Source of the DNA: Dyadobacter sp. UC 10
GTDB taxonomy: Bacteria > Bacteroidota > Bacteroidia > Cytophagales > Spirosomataceae
Length of the DNA: 64,000 bases
Reading direction: 5' to 3'
Assembly: GCF_008369915.1 (NCBI RefSeq)
Contig: NZ_VSRN01000001.1
Span: 3,282,501-3,346,500 of the forward strand
Within the stretch, counting starts at the first letter, position 1; each line of letters starts with the position of its first letter. A program made the translations under genes and the position numbers. Shown here one piece after another: positions 7,263 to 15,175 of this stretch. The notes beneath the pieces were generated by a model that did no database searches, was not told the DNA's origin, and saw nothing but the letters and a program-made list of their open reading frames with translations.

Positions 7263-7988
7263 CTAATGTACGAGCACAGCCCCGGCGTTTTTCTTTCTGG
7301 CACGTTCCTCCCTTCGCAACAAAATGCGCTGCTTAATGCGCATCCAGCGCTCGTAGAGGCTCGATTCTTTCAAAAAGTCCCAGGAATGCTTTTCTTCTAC
7401 CACAACGCCGCTTTTGGCAGCAGCCGGCTCTTTTTCTGTGGGGTCATACATCATTCCTGTACAGAGGCAATGCTTTCTGCCGGTCCGGGTCAGCACATCA
7501 TAATTAACGCAGCTCGCACATCCTTTCCAGAATGCATCATCGGCTGGCAGTTCGCTAAAAGTCACCGGTTCGTATCCCAGGTCAGAGTTGATTTTCATTA
7601 CCGGCAAACTGGTAGTAATGCCTATGATTTTCGCATCAGGATATTTTTTACGCGATAATTCAAATGCTTTCTGCTTGATCGCTTTCGCCATTCCGCTGTT
7701 ACGAAAATCGGGATGTACGATCAATCCGGAGTTAGCAACGAACTTCCCGTGCTCCCAGGTCTCTATATAACAAAAACCAACCCACTCACCCGTATCGGTA
7801 GTAGCGATGATCGCCTTACCTTCCACCATTTTTTCCATGATGTACACTGGAGAACGTTTGGCTATACCGGTACCGCGCTTTTTAGCGCTTTCCTCCATTT
7901 CAGCACAAATTACTTCGGCGAAACTGAGGTGATTTTCATTGGCAGTCTGAACGATAAACTTACTGCCCACTACTTCGGTATTTTTCAT
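7263..7988 (-). CDS. GNAT N-acyltransferase, probable N-succinyl/N-acetylglutamate synthase
   Basis: A GNAT-fold protein of 241 residues from the ATG at 7988; a TTG at 8021 would add 11. The acyl-CoA loop is HPDFRNSGMAKAI, followed by the Y-containing GYEPV strand. In Bacteroides thetaiotaomicron a GNAT gene beside argG (BT3761) was identified genetically as the first enzyme of arginine synthesis, acting with succinyl-CoA; this gene has the same position. A C-terminal extension carries four cysteines (C157, C160, C174, C176 in the 241-residue numbering) that could bind a metal. This enzyme would fill the missing argA role. It has its own terminator before argG. The exact acyl donor is inferred. 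Confidence 0.8.
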   Translation of the reverse strand: MKNTEVVGSKFIVQTANENHLSFAEVICAEMEESAKKRGTGIAKRSPVYIMEKMVEGKAIIATTDTGEWVGFCYIETWEHGKFVANSGLIVHPDFRNSGMAKAIKQKAFELSRKKYPDAKIIGITTSLPVMKINSDLGYEPVTFSELPADDAFWKGCASCVNYDVLTRTGRKHCLCTGMMYDPTEKEPAAAKSGVVVEEKHSWDFLKESSLYERWMRIKQRILLRREERARKKNAGAVLVH

Positions 7989-8316
7989 TGATGGCGATTC
8001 TGACAAAAAATTTCGAAACAATAATTACTATACCCAGATGAAAAACGATGGGACGTTTAGAACTAAAAGAAAGAAAATCGGGGGTATAAAGTTTTACCAC
8101 GTAGGTAAAAGATAATTATGCGGTCCGGGGGGACCTGAATCGAAAAGGCGTAGTATGAAGAACAGTATATGTGCCGATGCTATTCATTTGACTGTCAAGA
8201 GAGTCTAAGAAGGTGCAAATTTTGAAAAAAAAATTATCACTCCAAAGAAACAGAAGATATATTTTTATGGTTCGGTTTTGATTAAACTTTTACTTAAACA
8301 CTCCTGAACCTATCTT
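7989..8316. other. Divergent intergenic region between the GNAT gene and aat
   Basis: This 328-bp stretch has no convincing gene. It holds the promoters of two divergent genes and two short palindromes (8092-8110 and 8122-8135, listed separately or in the findings). The part nearest aat is A/T-rich with a run of nine A (8224-8232 region). I see no clear TANNTTTG element on either strand. Confidence 0.6.
8092..8110. promoter_or_regulatory. Candidate operator palindrome TTTTACC-N5-GGTAAAA
   Basis: A perfect 7-bp inverted repeat, TTTTACC at 8092-8098 and GGTAAAA at 8104-8110, with a 5-bp centre (ACGTA). The centre-to-centre distance of 12 bp would suit a dimeric repressor. It lies about 105-120 bp upstream of the ATG of the GNAT gene and about 210 bp upstream of aat. 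It has no T-run and is not at the end of a gene, so an operator is more likely than a terminator. The protein that might bind is unknown. Confidence 0.45.
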
Positions 8317-8928
8317 ATGTCAGCTTTGAATCCGGATGATATTCTTAACGGTTATATCAATGGAATATTTCCTATGGCGGAGTCGGATGGGACAATTTAC
8401 TGGTATTCTCCTAATCCCAGGGCAATTATTCCTATTGATACTTACAAGCCCTCCAAATCGCTGAGGCCGGTTTTGAACAGAAATCATTTCGAAATACGCG
8501 TTGATACGGATTTTGAAGGCGTAATGAGAGGCTGCTCCGGGCCACGCTCGAAGGAGAATAGTACCTGGATTTCAGACGATATCATTTCGAGTTATACAGC
8601 CCTTCACCGGTTTGGTTACGCACATAGTGTCGAGTCGTACCGCGACAATCGGCTGGTCGGCGGACTTTATGGCGTATCGATTAATGGGGTGTTTTTCGGA
8701 GAATCGATGTTCACCATCGAAAGCAATGCGTCCAAAGTAGCATTCCATTACCTGGTTCAGATATTGAAATTAAACGGCTTTGCATTGCTGGATACACAGT
8801 TTATTAATGATAATGTATTACGCTACGGGGCAATTGAAATCCCTCGGGAAGAGTACCTCGACCTGTTGCACAAGGCTTTGAAAGTGAAGGCCAGTTTTAA
8901 CGGAAGCCCGCTTCCCGATATCGTATAA
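8317..8928 (+). CDS. aat: Leucyl/phenylalanyl-tRNA-protein transferase
   Basis: A 203-residue GNAT-like transferase that adds Leu or Phe from aminoacyl-tRNA to proteins with N-terminal Arg or Lys, marking them for ClpS/ClpAP (N-degron pathway). Family motifs visible are GIFPM (residues 16-20), WYSPNPRAIIP, the ESYRDNRLVGGLYGVSINGVFFGESMF core and LDTQFINDNV near the C-terminus. Length is typical of the Bacteroidota form. It is a single gene, 80 bp before proB on the same strand. Confidence 0.95.
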   Translation: MSALNPDDILNGYINGIFPMAESDGTIYWYSPNPRAIIPIDTYKPSKSLRPVLNRNHFEIRVDTDFEGVMRGCSGPRSKENSTWISDDIISSYTALHRFGYAHSVESYRDNRLVGGLYGVSINGVFFGESMFTIESNASKVAFHYLVQILKLNGFALLDTQFINDNVLRYGAIEIPREEYLDLLHKALKVKASFNGSPLPDIV

Positions 8929-9009
8929 GTAAAGTAAATGTGCCATTTCATTGGAAATGATTTAATTTTAGCTCAAAATCCACTACCAGGCATTTCCTTT
9001 TAATAGTGA

Positions 9010-10062
9010 GTGCTTTTTTTGAAATCAGAAGTGTCGAAACCCATTCTTGTCATCAAATTCGGAACTGCGTCGATTACGCTTGCTTCGGGAGAACCGGATA
9101 CCGGAAAAATCTCTGAAATAGCACGTCAGGTTTCTGAAATTCATCCCAAATACCGCATTATCATCGTTTCCTCCGGGGCAGTAGGAGCGGGGAAAGCTTA
9201 TATTCACAATTACAAGGGCACAATGACCCAACGGAAGGCCGCTGCTTCGGTCGGTAACCCGCTGCTGGTTGGTTTATATGCGAGCTATTTTGCGCCTAAT
9301 CATATTTTTATTGCCCAAAGTCTGTGCGAAAGACAGCATTTCGCCAACAGGGATAAATTTTTACAGCTTAAAGAAACTTTTGAAGAGCTTTGGGAAAACA
9401 ACATTATTCCTATTGTCAACGAAAATGACGTCGTCAGCGACCGTGAGCTCAAATTCTCCGACAATGACGAACTGGCTACATTACTGGCAGTGGGCTTCGG
9501 TGCTGAATCGCTTATGTTTTGTACGTCGGTAGGCGGCTTGCTGGACGAAGCGGGGCAGATACTGAGGAACGTATCCAATGTGAACGAGGTTTTTAAGTTT
9601 GTTAAAACAGATAAATCATTCCTCGGACTAGGCGGAATGGCTTCCAAACTCACGTTTGCCAAATTAGCAGCGCGAATGGCGATCAGGGTGGTTATTTTTG
9701 GGATGAATACCGAAAATGAATTGCTGAAAGCATTGGAGGGAGCCGCTGGTACGGTCATAACACCGGGTAAAAGCACGCTTTCTGCGCGTAACAGGTGGCT
9801 GGGCAGTGGCGGACTTGTATCAGGCAGGTTGCAAATTGACGAAGGCGCTTGTAAAGCACTTGCCAAACGAAAAAGCCTGCTGGCCGTGGGTGTGGCCGAA
9901 GTTACAGGTGAATTTGAATCCGGTGAAATCATCGAAATCTATTCGCCGACTGAAGAAATGATCGCAGTAGCACGGGCCCGGGAAACCTCGACGGCAATTC
10001 GTCAAAACTTAAAAACAGTGAATTTTGAAGTGGCACATGCCAACGATATAGTATTGCTCTAA
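9010..10062 (+). CDS. proB: Glutamate 5-kinase
   Basis: A 350-residue amino acid kinase with a C-terminal PUA domain; it phosphorylates glutamate to gamma-glutamyl phosphate, the first step of proline synthesis. Visible parts are VIKFGTASIT, IVSSGAVGAG, the substrate loop VNENDVVSD and FSDNDELATLLA, LGLGGMASKLTFAKLAA, and the PUA domain after about residue 265. The start is uncertain: GTG at 9010, TTG at 9019 or GTG at 9031; the conserved part starts only at KPILVIKFG. The stop overlaps the proA start (TAATG), so the two are translationally coupled. Confidence 0.94.
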   Translation: MLFLKSEVSKPILVIKFGTASITLASGEPDTGKISEIARQVSEIHPKYRIIIVSSGAVGAGKAYIHNYKGTMTQRKAAASVGNPLLVGLYASYFAPNHIFIAQSLCERQHFANRDKFLQLKETFEELWENNIIPIVNENDVVSDRELKFSDNDELATLLAVGFGAESLMFCTSVGGLLDEAGQILRNVSNVNEVFKFVKTDKSFLGLGGMASKLTFAKLAARMAIRVVIFGMNTENELLKALEGAAGTVITPGKSTLSARNRWLGSGGLVSGRLQIDEGACKALAKRKSLLAVGVAEVTGEFESGEIIEIYSPTEEMIAVARARETSTAIRQNLKTVNFEVAHANDIVLL

Positions 10063-11312
10063 TGGACTCTATTTTACCTTTATTACAGGAAACTCAGAAA
10101 GCTTCGGCGCAAATCCGCAATCTGGGAGACGCTTCGAAATCTGCGATGCTTGAAGATCTGGCCGCAAATGTATTGCGAAACGCTGCCGGAATTATCGCAG
10201 AAAACCAGAAAGATCTCGAAGCGATGGACGATGCCGATCCTAAAAAAGACCGGCTCCTGCTGAACGAAAAACGTATTCAGGCGCTTGCGCAGAGCCTTCG
10301 CGAGGTAGCGGCACTTCCGGATCCCGGAGGTGAAATACTACTGGAGCGGACGATCGAACAGGGGTTGTCTTTGCAAAAGGTAGCGGTACCGTTGGGCGTA
10401 GTGGGGGTAATATATGAATCGCGACCCAATGTAACGCTCGATGTAGCGGCATTATGTCTGCGTTCGGGGAATGCTTGCGTGTTAAAAGGCGGCAAGGAAG
10501 CCCACTATTCCAATTTATATCTGGTAAGTCTGATCCACGACAGTCTGGCGAAGTTTGATATACCGGCTGCGGCTGTCATGCTGCTTCCAACGGACAGAAA
10601 GTTTGTCAGCGAGCTGCTGACTGCTACCCGCTTTGTGGACATTATCATTCCCCGCGGATCTGAAAGTCTGATCAAATTCGTGAGGGAAAATTCACTGGTA
10701 CCTACGATTGAAACCGGCGCAGGCGTTTGTCATACTTATGTGGAGCAAACCGGTGACCTGGAAAAAGCGGCTGGTATCGTTGTCAACGCAAAAGTGTCCA
10801 GGCCATCTGTTTGCAACTCTTTGGATACCATTTTAGTAGATGAGAAAATTGCAAAAGCATTTTTACCTAAGCTTAAAGAAGACTTCGTGAAATGGAATGT
10901 GGAGGTTTTCGCTGACGACCTTTCATTTTCAATCTTTTCTGAAATCGGATATCCATTTTTGCAGCATGCAACTGAGGAGGATTTTGGAAGGGAATTTCTT
11001 GATTATAAGTGTTCCGTAAAAGTTGTAGATGGGCTGGATGAAGCGCTTGAACATATTCGCGAACATTCGTCCCGGCACTCCGAAGCTATTATTTCCAAGA
11101 ACGAAAGTTTAATCGACCGATTTTTGAAAGAAGTTGACGCGGCAGCAGTTTACGCAAATGCATCCACCCGCTTTACTGACGGAGGCGTATTTGCATTAGG
11201 AGCTGAAATTGGTATATCTACACAAAAGTTGCACGCACGTGGGCCATTTGCGCTGGAAAAGCTGGTGACAGAAAAATGGATTGTTAAAGGTGATGGACAG
11301 GTAAGATGGTAA
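10062..11312 (+). CDS. proA: Glutamate-5-semialdehyde dehydrogenase (gamma-glutamyl phosphate reductase)
   Basis: A 416-residue NADPH-dependent aldehyde dehydrogenase-fold enzyme that reduces the product of ProB to glutamate semialdehyde. Key motifs are GVIYESRPNVT, LKGGKEAHYSN, IIPRGSESLI and the catalytic cysteine C251 in RPSVCNSLDT. It starts in the stop of proB and its last 7 bp contain the start of the M20 deacylase gene, so the order proB-proA-argE' is one tightly packed operon. The length matches the family. Confidence 0.96.
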   Translation: MDSILPLLQETQKASAQIRNLGDASKSAMLEDLAANVLRNAAGIIAENQKDLEAMDDADPKKDRLLLNEKRIQALAQSLREVAALPDPGGEILLERTIEQGLSLQKVAVPLGVVGVIYESRPNVTLDVAALCLRSGNACVLKGGKEAHYSNLYLVSLIHDSLAKFDIPAAAVMLLPTDRKFVSELLTATRFVDIIIPRGSESLIKFVRENSLVPTIETGAGVCHTYVEQTGDLEKAAGIVVNAKVSRPSVCNSLDTILVDEKIAKAFLPKLKEDFVKWNVEVFADDLSFSIFSEIGYPFLQHATEEDFGREFLDYKCSVKVVDGLDEALEHIREHSSRHSEAIISKNESLIDRFLKEVDAAAVYANASTRFTDGGVFALGAEIGISTQKLHARGPFALEKLVTEKWIVKGDGQVRW

Positions 11313-12388
11313 TTAAATTGGGACAAACAGAAAGGCTGGTAGAAGAGGCAATTGTATTGCTGAGAAGATTGATTGAGACACCTTCGTTTAGTAAGGAGGA
11401 AGATGGGACCGCGCAGTTGCTGGAAGATTTTTTTAACGAAAAGGGCATTCCGTTCGAACGTTTAAAAAATAACATCTGGGCTACAAACCTTCATTTTGAC
11501 ATCACTAAGCCAACTATTTTACTTAATTCACACCATGATACTGTCAAACCGAACAAATCATGGACGTTGGATCCCTTTAAGGCAATTGAAAAAGACGGGA
11601 AGCTTTTCGGGTTGGGAAGCAATGATGCAGGCGGCTGTCTGGTTTCGCTGATCGCCACTTTCTGCTACTTCTATGAGCGGAAAGATTTAAAATACAATAT
11701 CATTATCGCAACTACTGCCGAAGAAGAGATTTCTGGTAAAGAGGGCTTGGAAATCGTCGCACCATTGCTGCCTAACATCGAATTTGCGATTGTAGGAGAG
11801 CCCACCGAAATGCATCTGGCGGTTGCAGAAAAGGGCTTATTGGTATTGGACTGTACTGCAAAAGGGAAATCGGGGCACGCTGCGCGTGAGGAGGGCGACA
11901 ATGCAATTTACAAAGCACTTAAAGATATTCAGTGGATCACGGGCTACCAGTTTCCGAAAGTGTCACCTTCATTGGGACCGATCAAGATGTCAGTGACGAT
12001 CATCAATGCAGGCACGCAGCATAATGTAGTTCCTGATACCTGCGTTTTTACGGTCGATGTGCGGGTGACGGATCAATATACATTGGAAGAAATTATCGCT
12101 GAGATTCAGCAGAACATGCAGTCAGAGGTGGTTCCAAGATCGATCAGACTACGTCCGTCGAGTATTCCTGTGGATCATCCTATTGTTCAGGAAGGTTTGA
12201 AACTGGGAAGAAAAACGTATGGTTCGCCCACGACTTCTGATCAGGCGTTACTTGATTGTCCTTCGCTGAAAATGGGTCCAGGACATTCCGGCAGGTCACA
12301 CAGTGCGGATGAGTTTATTTATTTAAATGAAATTGGTGAGGGTATCGCTCAGTATATTAAAATGCTGGAAGGTGTGGTGACCCAATAA
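11306..12388 (+). CDS. argE': M20 metallo-hydrolase, probable N-acetyl/N-succinylcitrulline deacylase
   Basis: A 360-residue M20-family zinc amidohydrolase. Metal-binding motifs are SHHDTV (H76, D78), GSNDAGG (D107) and the catalytic/metal pair TAEEE (E139, E140), with the dimerisation (lid) domain between about residues 175 and 285. ArgE-like enzymes of this type release citrulline from N-acylcitrulline in organisms that use ArgF'; the Bacteroides homologue (BT3549) acts on the succinyl form. The presence of argF' nearby fits this role better than ordinary acetylornithine deacetylase. The gene overlaps proA by 7 bp. A succinyl-diaminopimelate desuccinylase (DapE) is the alternative. Confidence 0.88.
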   Translation: MVIKLGQTERLVEEAIVLLRRLIETPSFSKEEDGTAQLLEDFFNEKGIPFERLKNNIWATNLHFDITKPTILLNSHHDTVKPNKSWTLDPFKAIEKDGKLFGLGSNDAGGCLVSLIATFCYFYERKDLKYNIIIATTAEEEISGKEGLEIVAPLLPNIEFAIVGEPTEMHLAVAEKGLLVLDCTAKGKSGHAAREEGDNAIYKALKDIQWITGYQFPKVSPSLGPIKMSVTIINAGTQHNVVPDTCVFTVDVRVTDQYTLEEIIAEIQQNMQSEVVPRSIRLRPSSIPVDHPIVQEGLKLGRKTYGSPTTSDQALLDCPSLKMGPGHSGRSHSADEFIYLNEIGEGIAQYIKMLEGVVTQ

Positions 12389-12413
12389 TTCGCTATTATT
12401 GCCGGCAAAATAT

Positions 12414-13253
12414 ATGCGCTTGGCAATGCAATTCTACTCTCAAGAAGATACTCAGACTTTCGATACTGTCCGGTTTTTGTACATTCAAACTACATTAACC
12501 GGACATATTTTTACCATCACGCTGAACAGGCCTGAAAAAAGGAATGCATTCACGCCTACGATGGTCGAAGAGATCATTTATGCAATTGCTTTTGCGCATT
12601 ACAATCCACAAATCAGATGTGTGATTTTGCAGGCAGCCGGCCCGGTTTTCTGTGCAGGCGCTGATCTGAATGCATTTCATGACAGTTCCGCTGACCAGAA
12701 AAATAATACGCTACCAACAATACGCGAAGAGGCGCGATTAGGTGATGCTTTTGATGCTTTACTTAAACCTGCTATCGCAAAAGTAGAAGGCCCGGTGCTT
12801 GCAGGAGGCTTTCTCATCATCTGCGGCTGCACTTTTGTAATCAGTATCCCGAATGCAAATTTCAGCTTGCCGGAAGTAAAGCGCGGCATTTGGCCAATGC
12901 AGGTAATGGCTTCTTTGTCTAAGATTGTTCCTGACAGGAAAGCGCTGGAAATGGCAATTACCGGCCGTAACTATTCTTCGAAGGAGGCTTTCGAATACGG
13001 ATTGGTTACTGCGGTAGTGGAAAAGGAAACTATCGATTCCGAAGTGAATGGTCTGGCTAATTTAATCTGTCAGAATGCGCCGCTTGCTATAAAAACGGGT
13101 ATATCTGCATTTCAGCGAATGAAGAATATTCCTGAAACTGAGCGGCATACATTCCTGAAAGCACAATTGGATTTCCTGCTGACAACAAACGATGCAAAAG
13201 AAGGTGTTCTTGCCTTCAAAGAAAAAAGAATTCAAAACTGGCAGAACAAATAA
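12414..13253 (+). CDS. Enoyl-CoA hydratase/isomerase family protein
   Basis: A crotonase-fold protein of about 279 residues. Typical elements are ITLNRPEKRNAFT, the oxyanion-hole loop FCAGADLNAF, and the second oxyanion part VEGPVLAGGFLIICGC followed by FSLPEVKRGIWPM. The family hydrates or isomerises acyl-CoA thioesters. The usual second glutamate region reads PEVKRGIW, so a hydratase or methylglutaconyl-CoA hydratase-like activity is possible, but the substrate cannot be told. Possible starts are TTG 12399, ATG 12414 and ATG 12426; I prefer one of the ATGs. It begins about 25 bp after argE' and may end that operon. A heptamer repeat tract follows. Confidence 0.88.
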   Translation: MRLAMQFYSQEDTQTFDTVRFLYIQTTLTGHIFTITLNRPEKRNAFTPTMVEEIIYAIAFAHYNPQIRCVILQAAGPVFCAGADLNAFHDSSADQKNNTLPTIREEARLGDAFDALLKPAIAKVEGPVLAGGFLIICGCTFVISIPNANFSLPEVKRGIWPMQVMASLSKIVPDRKALEMAITGRNYSSKEAFEYGLVTAVVEKETIDSEVNGLANLICQNAPLAIKTGISAFQRMKNIPETERHTFLKAQLDFLLTTNDAKEGVLAFKEKRIQNWQNK

Positions 13254-13263
13254 TCACCCAAGC

Positions 13264-13341
13264 CAATTGCCTAACAGCTAACAGCTAACAGCTAACAGCT
13301 AACAGCTAACAGCTAACAGCTAACAGCTAACAGCTAACAGC
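13264..13341. repeat. Heptamer tandem repeat (TAACAGC x10) with conserved head
   Basis: Ten perfect copies of the 7-bp unit TAACAGC run from 13272 to 13341. They are preceded by the head CAATTGCC. The tract fills the gap between two convergent genes (crotonase stop 13253, rng stop 13348). The same head and related heptamers occur at 30469-30508, also between convergent genes, so it belongs to an interspersed family and is not a chance microsatellite only. Confidence 0.95.
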
Positions 13342-13347
13342 TTCACC

Positions 13348-14910
13348 TCAATTCACAGGTACAATCTCAATTTCTTCCCCGTATCTGTTGTGGAATTTGA
13401 AATCAGTAACACCCAATGAACTGTCTTTGATCAACTTGATCCAGGTTTTATATTGGAAGAACCATTTCATCTGCTCAGACATCAGGCCTTTCGTGAAATA
13501 GGAATGCAGAAACGGATGCAGCGAAATCGTAATACCGCGCTCGTTCTGTTTCGTAAGAATGTAATCCAGATTATTCGCGATCACGTCTGAAACCAGGATA
13601 CTCGCTTGAATTGTACCAGTACCGCCGCAGGTAGGGCAGGTTTCCCGGGTAACGATATTCATTTCCGGCCGTACGCGCTGACGTGTAATTTGCAGCAGGC
13701 CGAATTTTGAAAGTGGAAGAATGGTATATTTCGACCTGTCTCCCTTCATTTCATCGCGCATCACATCGAAAAGCGTCCGCTTGTTCTCTGCTTTTTTCAT
13801 GTCGATGAAATCGACGACTATAATGCCGCCCATATCCCGGAGCCGCAATTGCCTGGCAATTTCTTTGGCAGCTTCGAGGTTGACACTCAGTGCAGTAGCT
13901 TCCTGATCCTCCTCGGAATTGGATTTGTTACCGCTGTTAACGTCGATTACGTGAAGCGCTTCGGTGTGCTCGATAATCAGGTAACCTCCGTTCGGGAGAC
14001 TTACAGAACGGCCAAAAAGTGACTTGATCTGTTTTTCCAGACCAAATTGTTCAAATAACTTATTTTTCCCATTATGCAGCCTGAGAATGTTTTCCTTATC
14101 AGGTGCAATGTTGTGGATATACGCTTTGATATCGTCGTAAACTTCCTTGGAATCCACCGTAATGCTGTCAAATGATTCATTCAGCATATCACGAATGATC
14201 GAAGAAGCGCGGTTCATTTCACCGATAATCCGGTCCCTGGGCTTGGCGTCGCGCAGTGCTTTGATGCCGTTTTCCCACTTATCCAGGCAGTCCTGCAGAT
14301 CACGGTTAAGTTCATCTACATCTTTACCCGTCGCCACTGTGCGAATGATCACACCGAAGTTAGCGGGCTTAATAGAAGACATCAGACGTTGCAGGCGGTT
14401 CCTTTCCTGTTTGTCCGTAATTTTCTTTGAAAGATTGACGGAGTTAGAAAACGGTACCAGGACTATATAGCGTCCAGCTATGGAAATATCGCAGGAGAGG
14501 CGGGGGCCTTTTGTAGAAATAGGCTCCTTAACGATTTGAACAAGAATTGGCTGATTTTTGGAGAGTACCTTATCAATTTTCCCAAGTTTCTCAATTTCAG
14601 GCTCCATCTTGAAATTGTTGAGCTTGCCTGAATTCGCTTTTTTGGAAATAACTTCCTTCGTGAGCTTGTTGAGGGAATTAATATTGGGTCCCAGATCGAG
14701 GTAGTGCAGGAATGCATCCTTTTCAAAACCGACATCAACAAAAGCGGCATTGAGGCCTGCTACCAGTTTTCGAACAGTACCTAGGTAAATATCCCCAACG
14801 GTAAAGCTTTGATCCGGTGTTTCGACGTGGTATTCTAAAAGACGTTTATCCTGCAAAAGGGCTATACGTTCTCCCTTTTGAGTAGAATTGATTAGTAATT
14901 CGTTACTCAA
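13348..14910 (-). CDS. rng: Ribonuclease G/E family endoribonuclease
   Basis: A 520-residue Rne/Rng-family enzyme that cuts single-stranded A/U-rich RNA and takes part in rRNA 5' maturation and mRNA decay. The S1 RNA-binding region is at about residues 35-145 (DIYLGTVRKLVAGLNAAFVDVG). Catalytic Mg2+ aspartates are D323 (HVIDVNSG) and D367 (IVVDFIDM). The zinc-link is CPTCGGTG (C425, C428), which joins two protomers. No long degradosome scaffold follows, so it is RNase G-like in length. A -7 element TACATTTG (14993 to 14986, minus strand) lies about 75 bp upstream of the start. Confidence 0.95.
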   Translation of the reverse strand: MSNELLINSTQKGERIALLQDKRLLEYHVETPDQSFTVGDIYLGTVRKLVAGLNAAFVDVGFEKDAFLHYLDLGPNINSLNKLTKEVISKKANSGKLNNFKMEPEIEKLGKIDKVLSKNQPILVQIVKEPISTKGPRLSCDISIAGRYIVLVPFSNSVNLSKKITDKQERNRLQRLMSSIKPANFGVIIRTVATGKDVDELNRDLQDCLDKWENGIKALRDAKPRDRIIGEMNRASSIIRDMLNESFDSITVDSKEVYDDIKAYIHNIAPDKENILRLHNGKNKLFEQFGLEKQIKSLFGRSVSLPNGGYLIIEHTEALHVIDVNSGNKSNSEEDQEATALSVNLEAAKEIARQLRLRDMGGIIVVDFIDMKKAENKRTLFDVMRDEMKGDRSKYTILPLSKFGLLQITRQRVRPEMNIVTRETCPTCGGTGTIQASILVSDVIANNLDYILTKQNERGITISLHPFLHSYFTKGLMSEQMKWFFQYKTWIKLIKDSSLGVTDFKFHNRYGEEIEIVPVN

Positions 14911-14985
14911 TGTTCAACCAACTAAGTGGCTATATAATGTTGATACTTAACCGCCCGCTATTTGTGAGATCAAATGGGGTATTGC

Positions 14986-14993
14986 AAATGTAG
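14986..14993 (-). promoter_or_regulatory. Candidate -7 element of rng (TACATTTG)
   Basis: The minus strand reads TACATTTG, matching the Bacteroidota primary sigma factor -7 consensus TANNTTTG, 76 bp before the rng start. No good TTTG -33 box stands at the right distance, so confidence is limited. Confidence 0.4.
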
Positions 14994-15003
14994 TGAAGAA
15001 AGG

Positions 15004-15032
15004 ATGACCGGATCTTATAAAAACCCGGTCAT
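15004..15032 (-). terminator. Hairpin downstream of the small ribosomal-type gene
   Basis: Inverted repeat ATGACCGG (15004-15011) and CCGGTCAT (15025-15032) with a 13-nt loop, starting 6 bp after the stop of the 29-codon gene. On the minus strand it is followed by TCCTTTCTTC, only moderately T-rich, so it may be a terminator or a processing hairpin. Confidence 0.55.
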
Positions 15033-15037
15033 GCAAA

Positions 15038-15127
15038 TTATTTCTTCTTATGTCTGTTCTTTCTAAGTCTTTTCTTTCTCTTGTGAGTTGAGATCTTATG
15101 TCTTTTTCTTTTCTTTCCGCAAGGCAT
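15038..15127 (-). CDS. Tiny basic AURKAIP1/COX24-domain protein (mS38-like, 29 residues)
   Basis: A 29-codon gene that ordinary length cut-offs miss. It begins MPCGKKRKRHKISTHKRKK and ends RLRKNRHKKK; 20 of 29 residues are Lys, Arg or His. This is the characteristic short protein annotated in Bacteroidota genomes as AURKAIP1/COX24 domain-containing (DUF1713), related to the conserved C-terminus of mitochondrial small-subunit protein mS38. A ribosomal-protein role is likely from that relation and from the extreme basicity. It lies between the TPR gene (48 bp upstream) and rng, next to HU, an arrangement common in this phylum as I recall. A hairpin follows the stop. Confidence 0.85.
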   Translation of the reverse strand: MPCGKKRKRHKISTHKRKKRLRKNRHKKK

Positions 15128-15175
15128 AATTATGTCGTTTATAAATAAAAATTAATTCCTTTAATCAGTTGTCTG

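Noticed and set aside
9300..9932. Open frame of 210 codons on the minus strand opposite proB
   Set aside because: Rich in Ser, Pro and Leu with no family motif, fully antisense to a well-supported proB. A shadow frame.
13264..13341. Heptamer tract considered as a CRISPR array or as transposon ends
   Set aside because: Units are 7 bp and contiguous with no spacers; no transposase or cas gene nearby.
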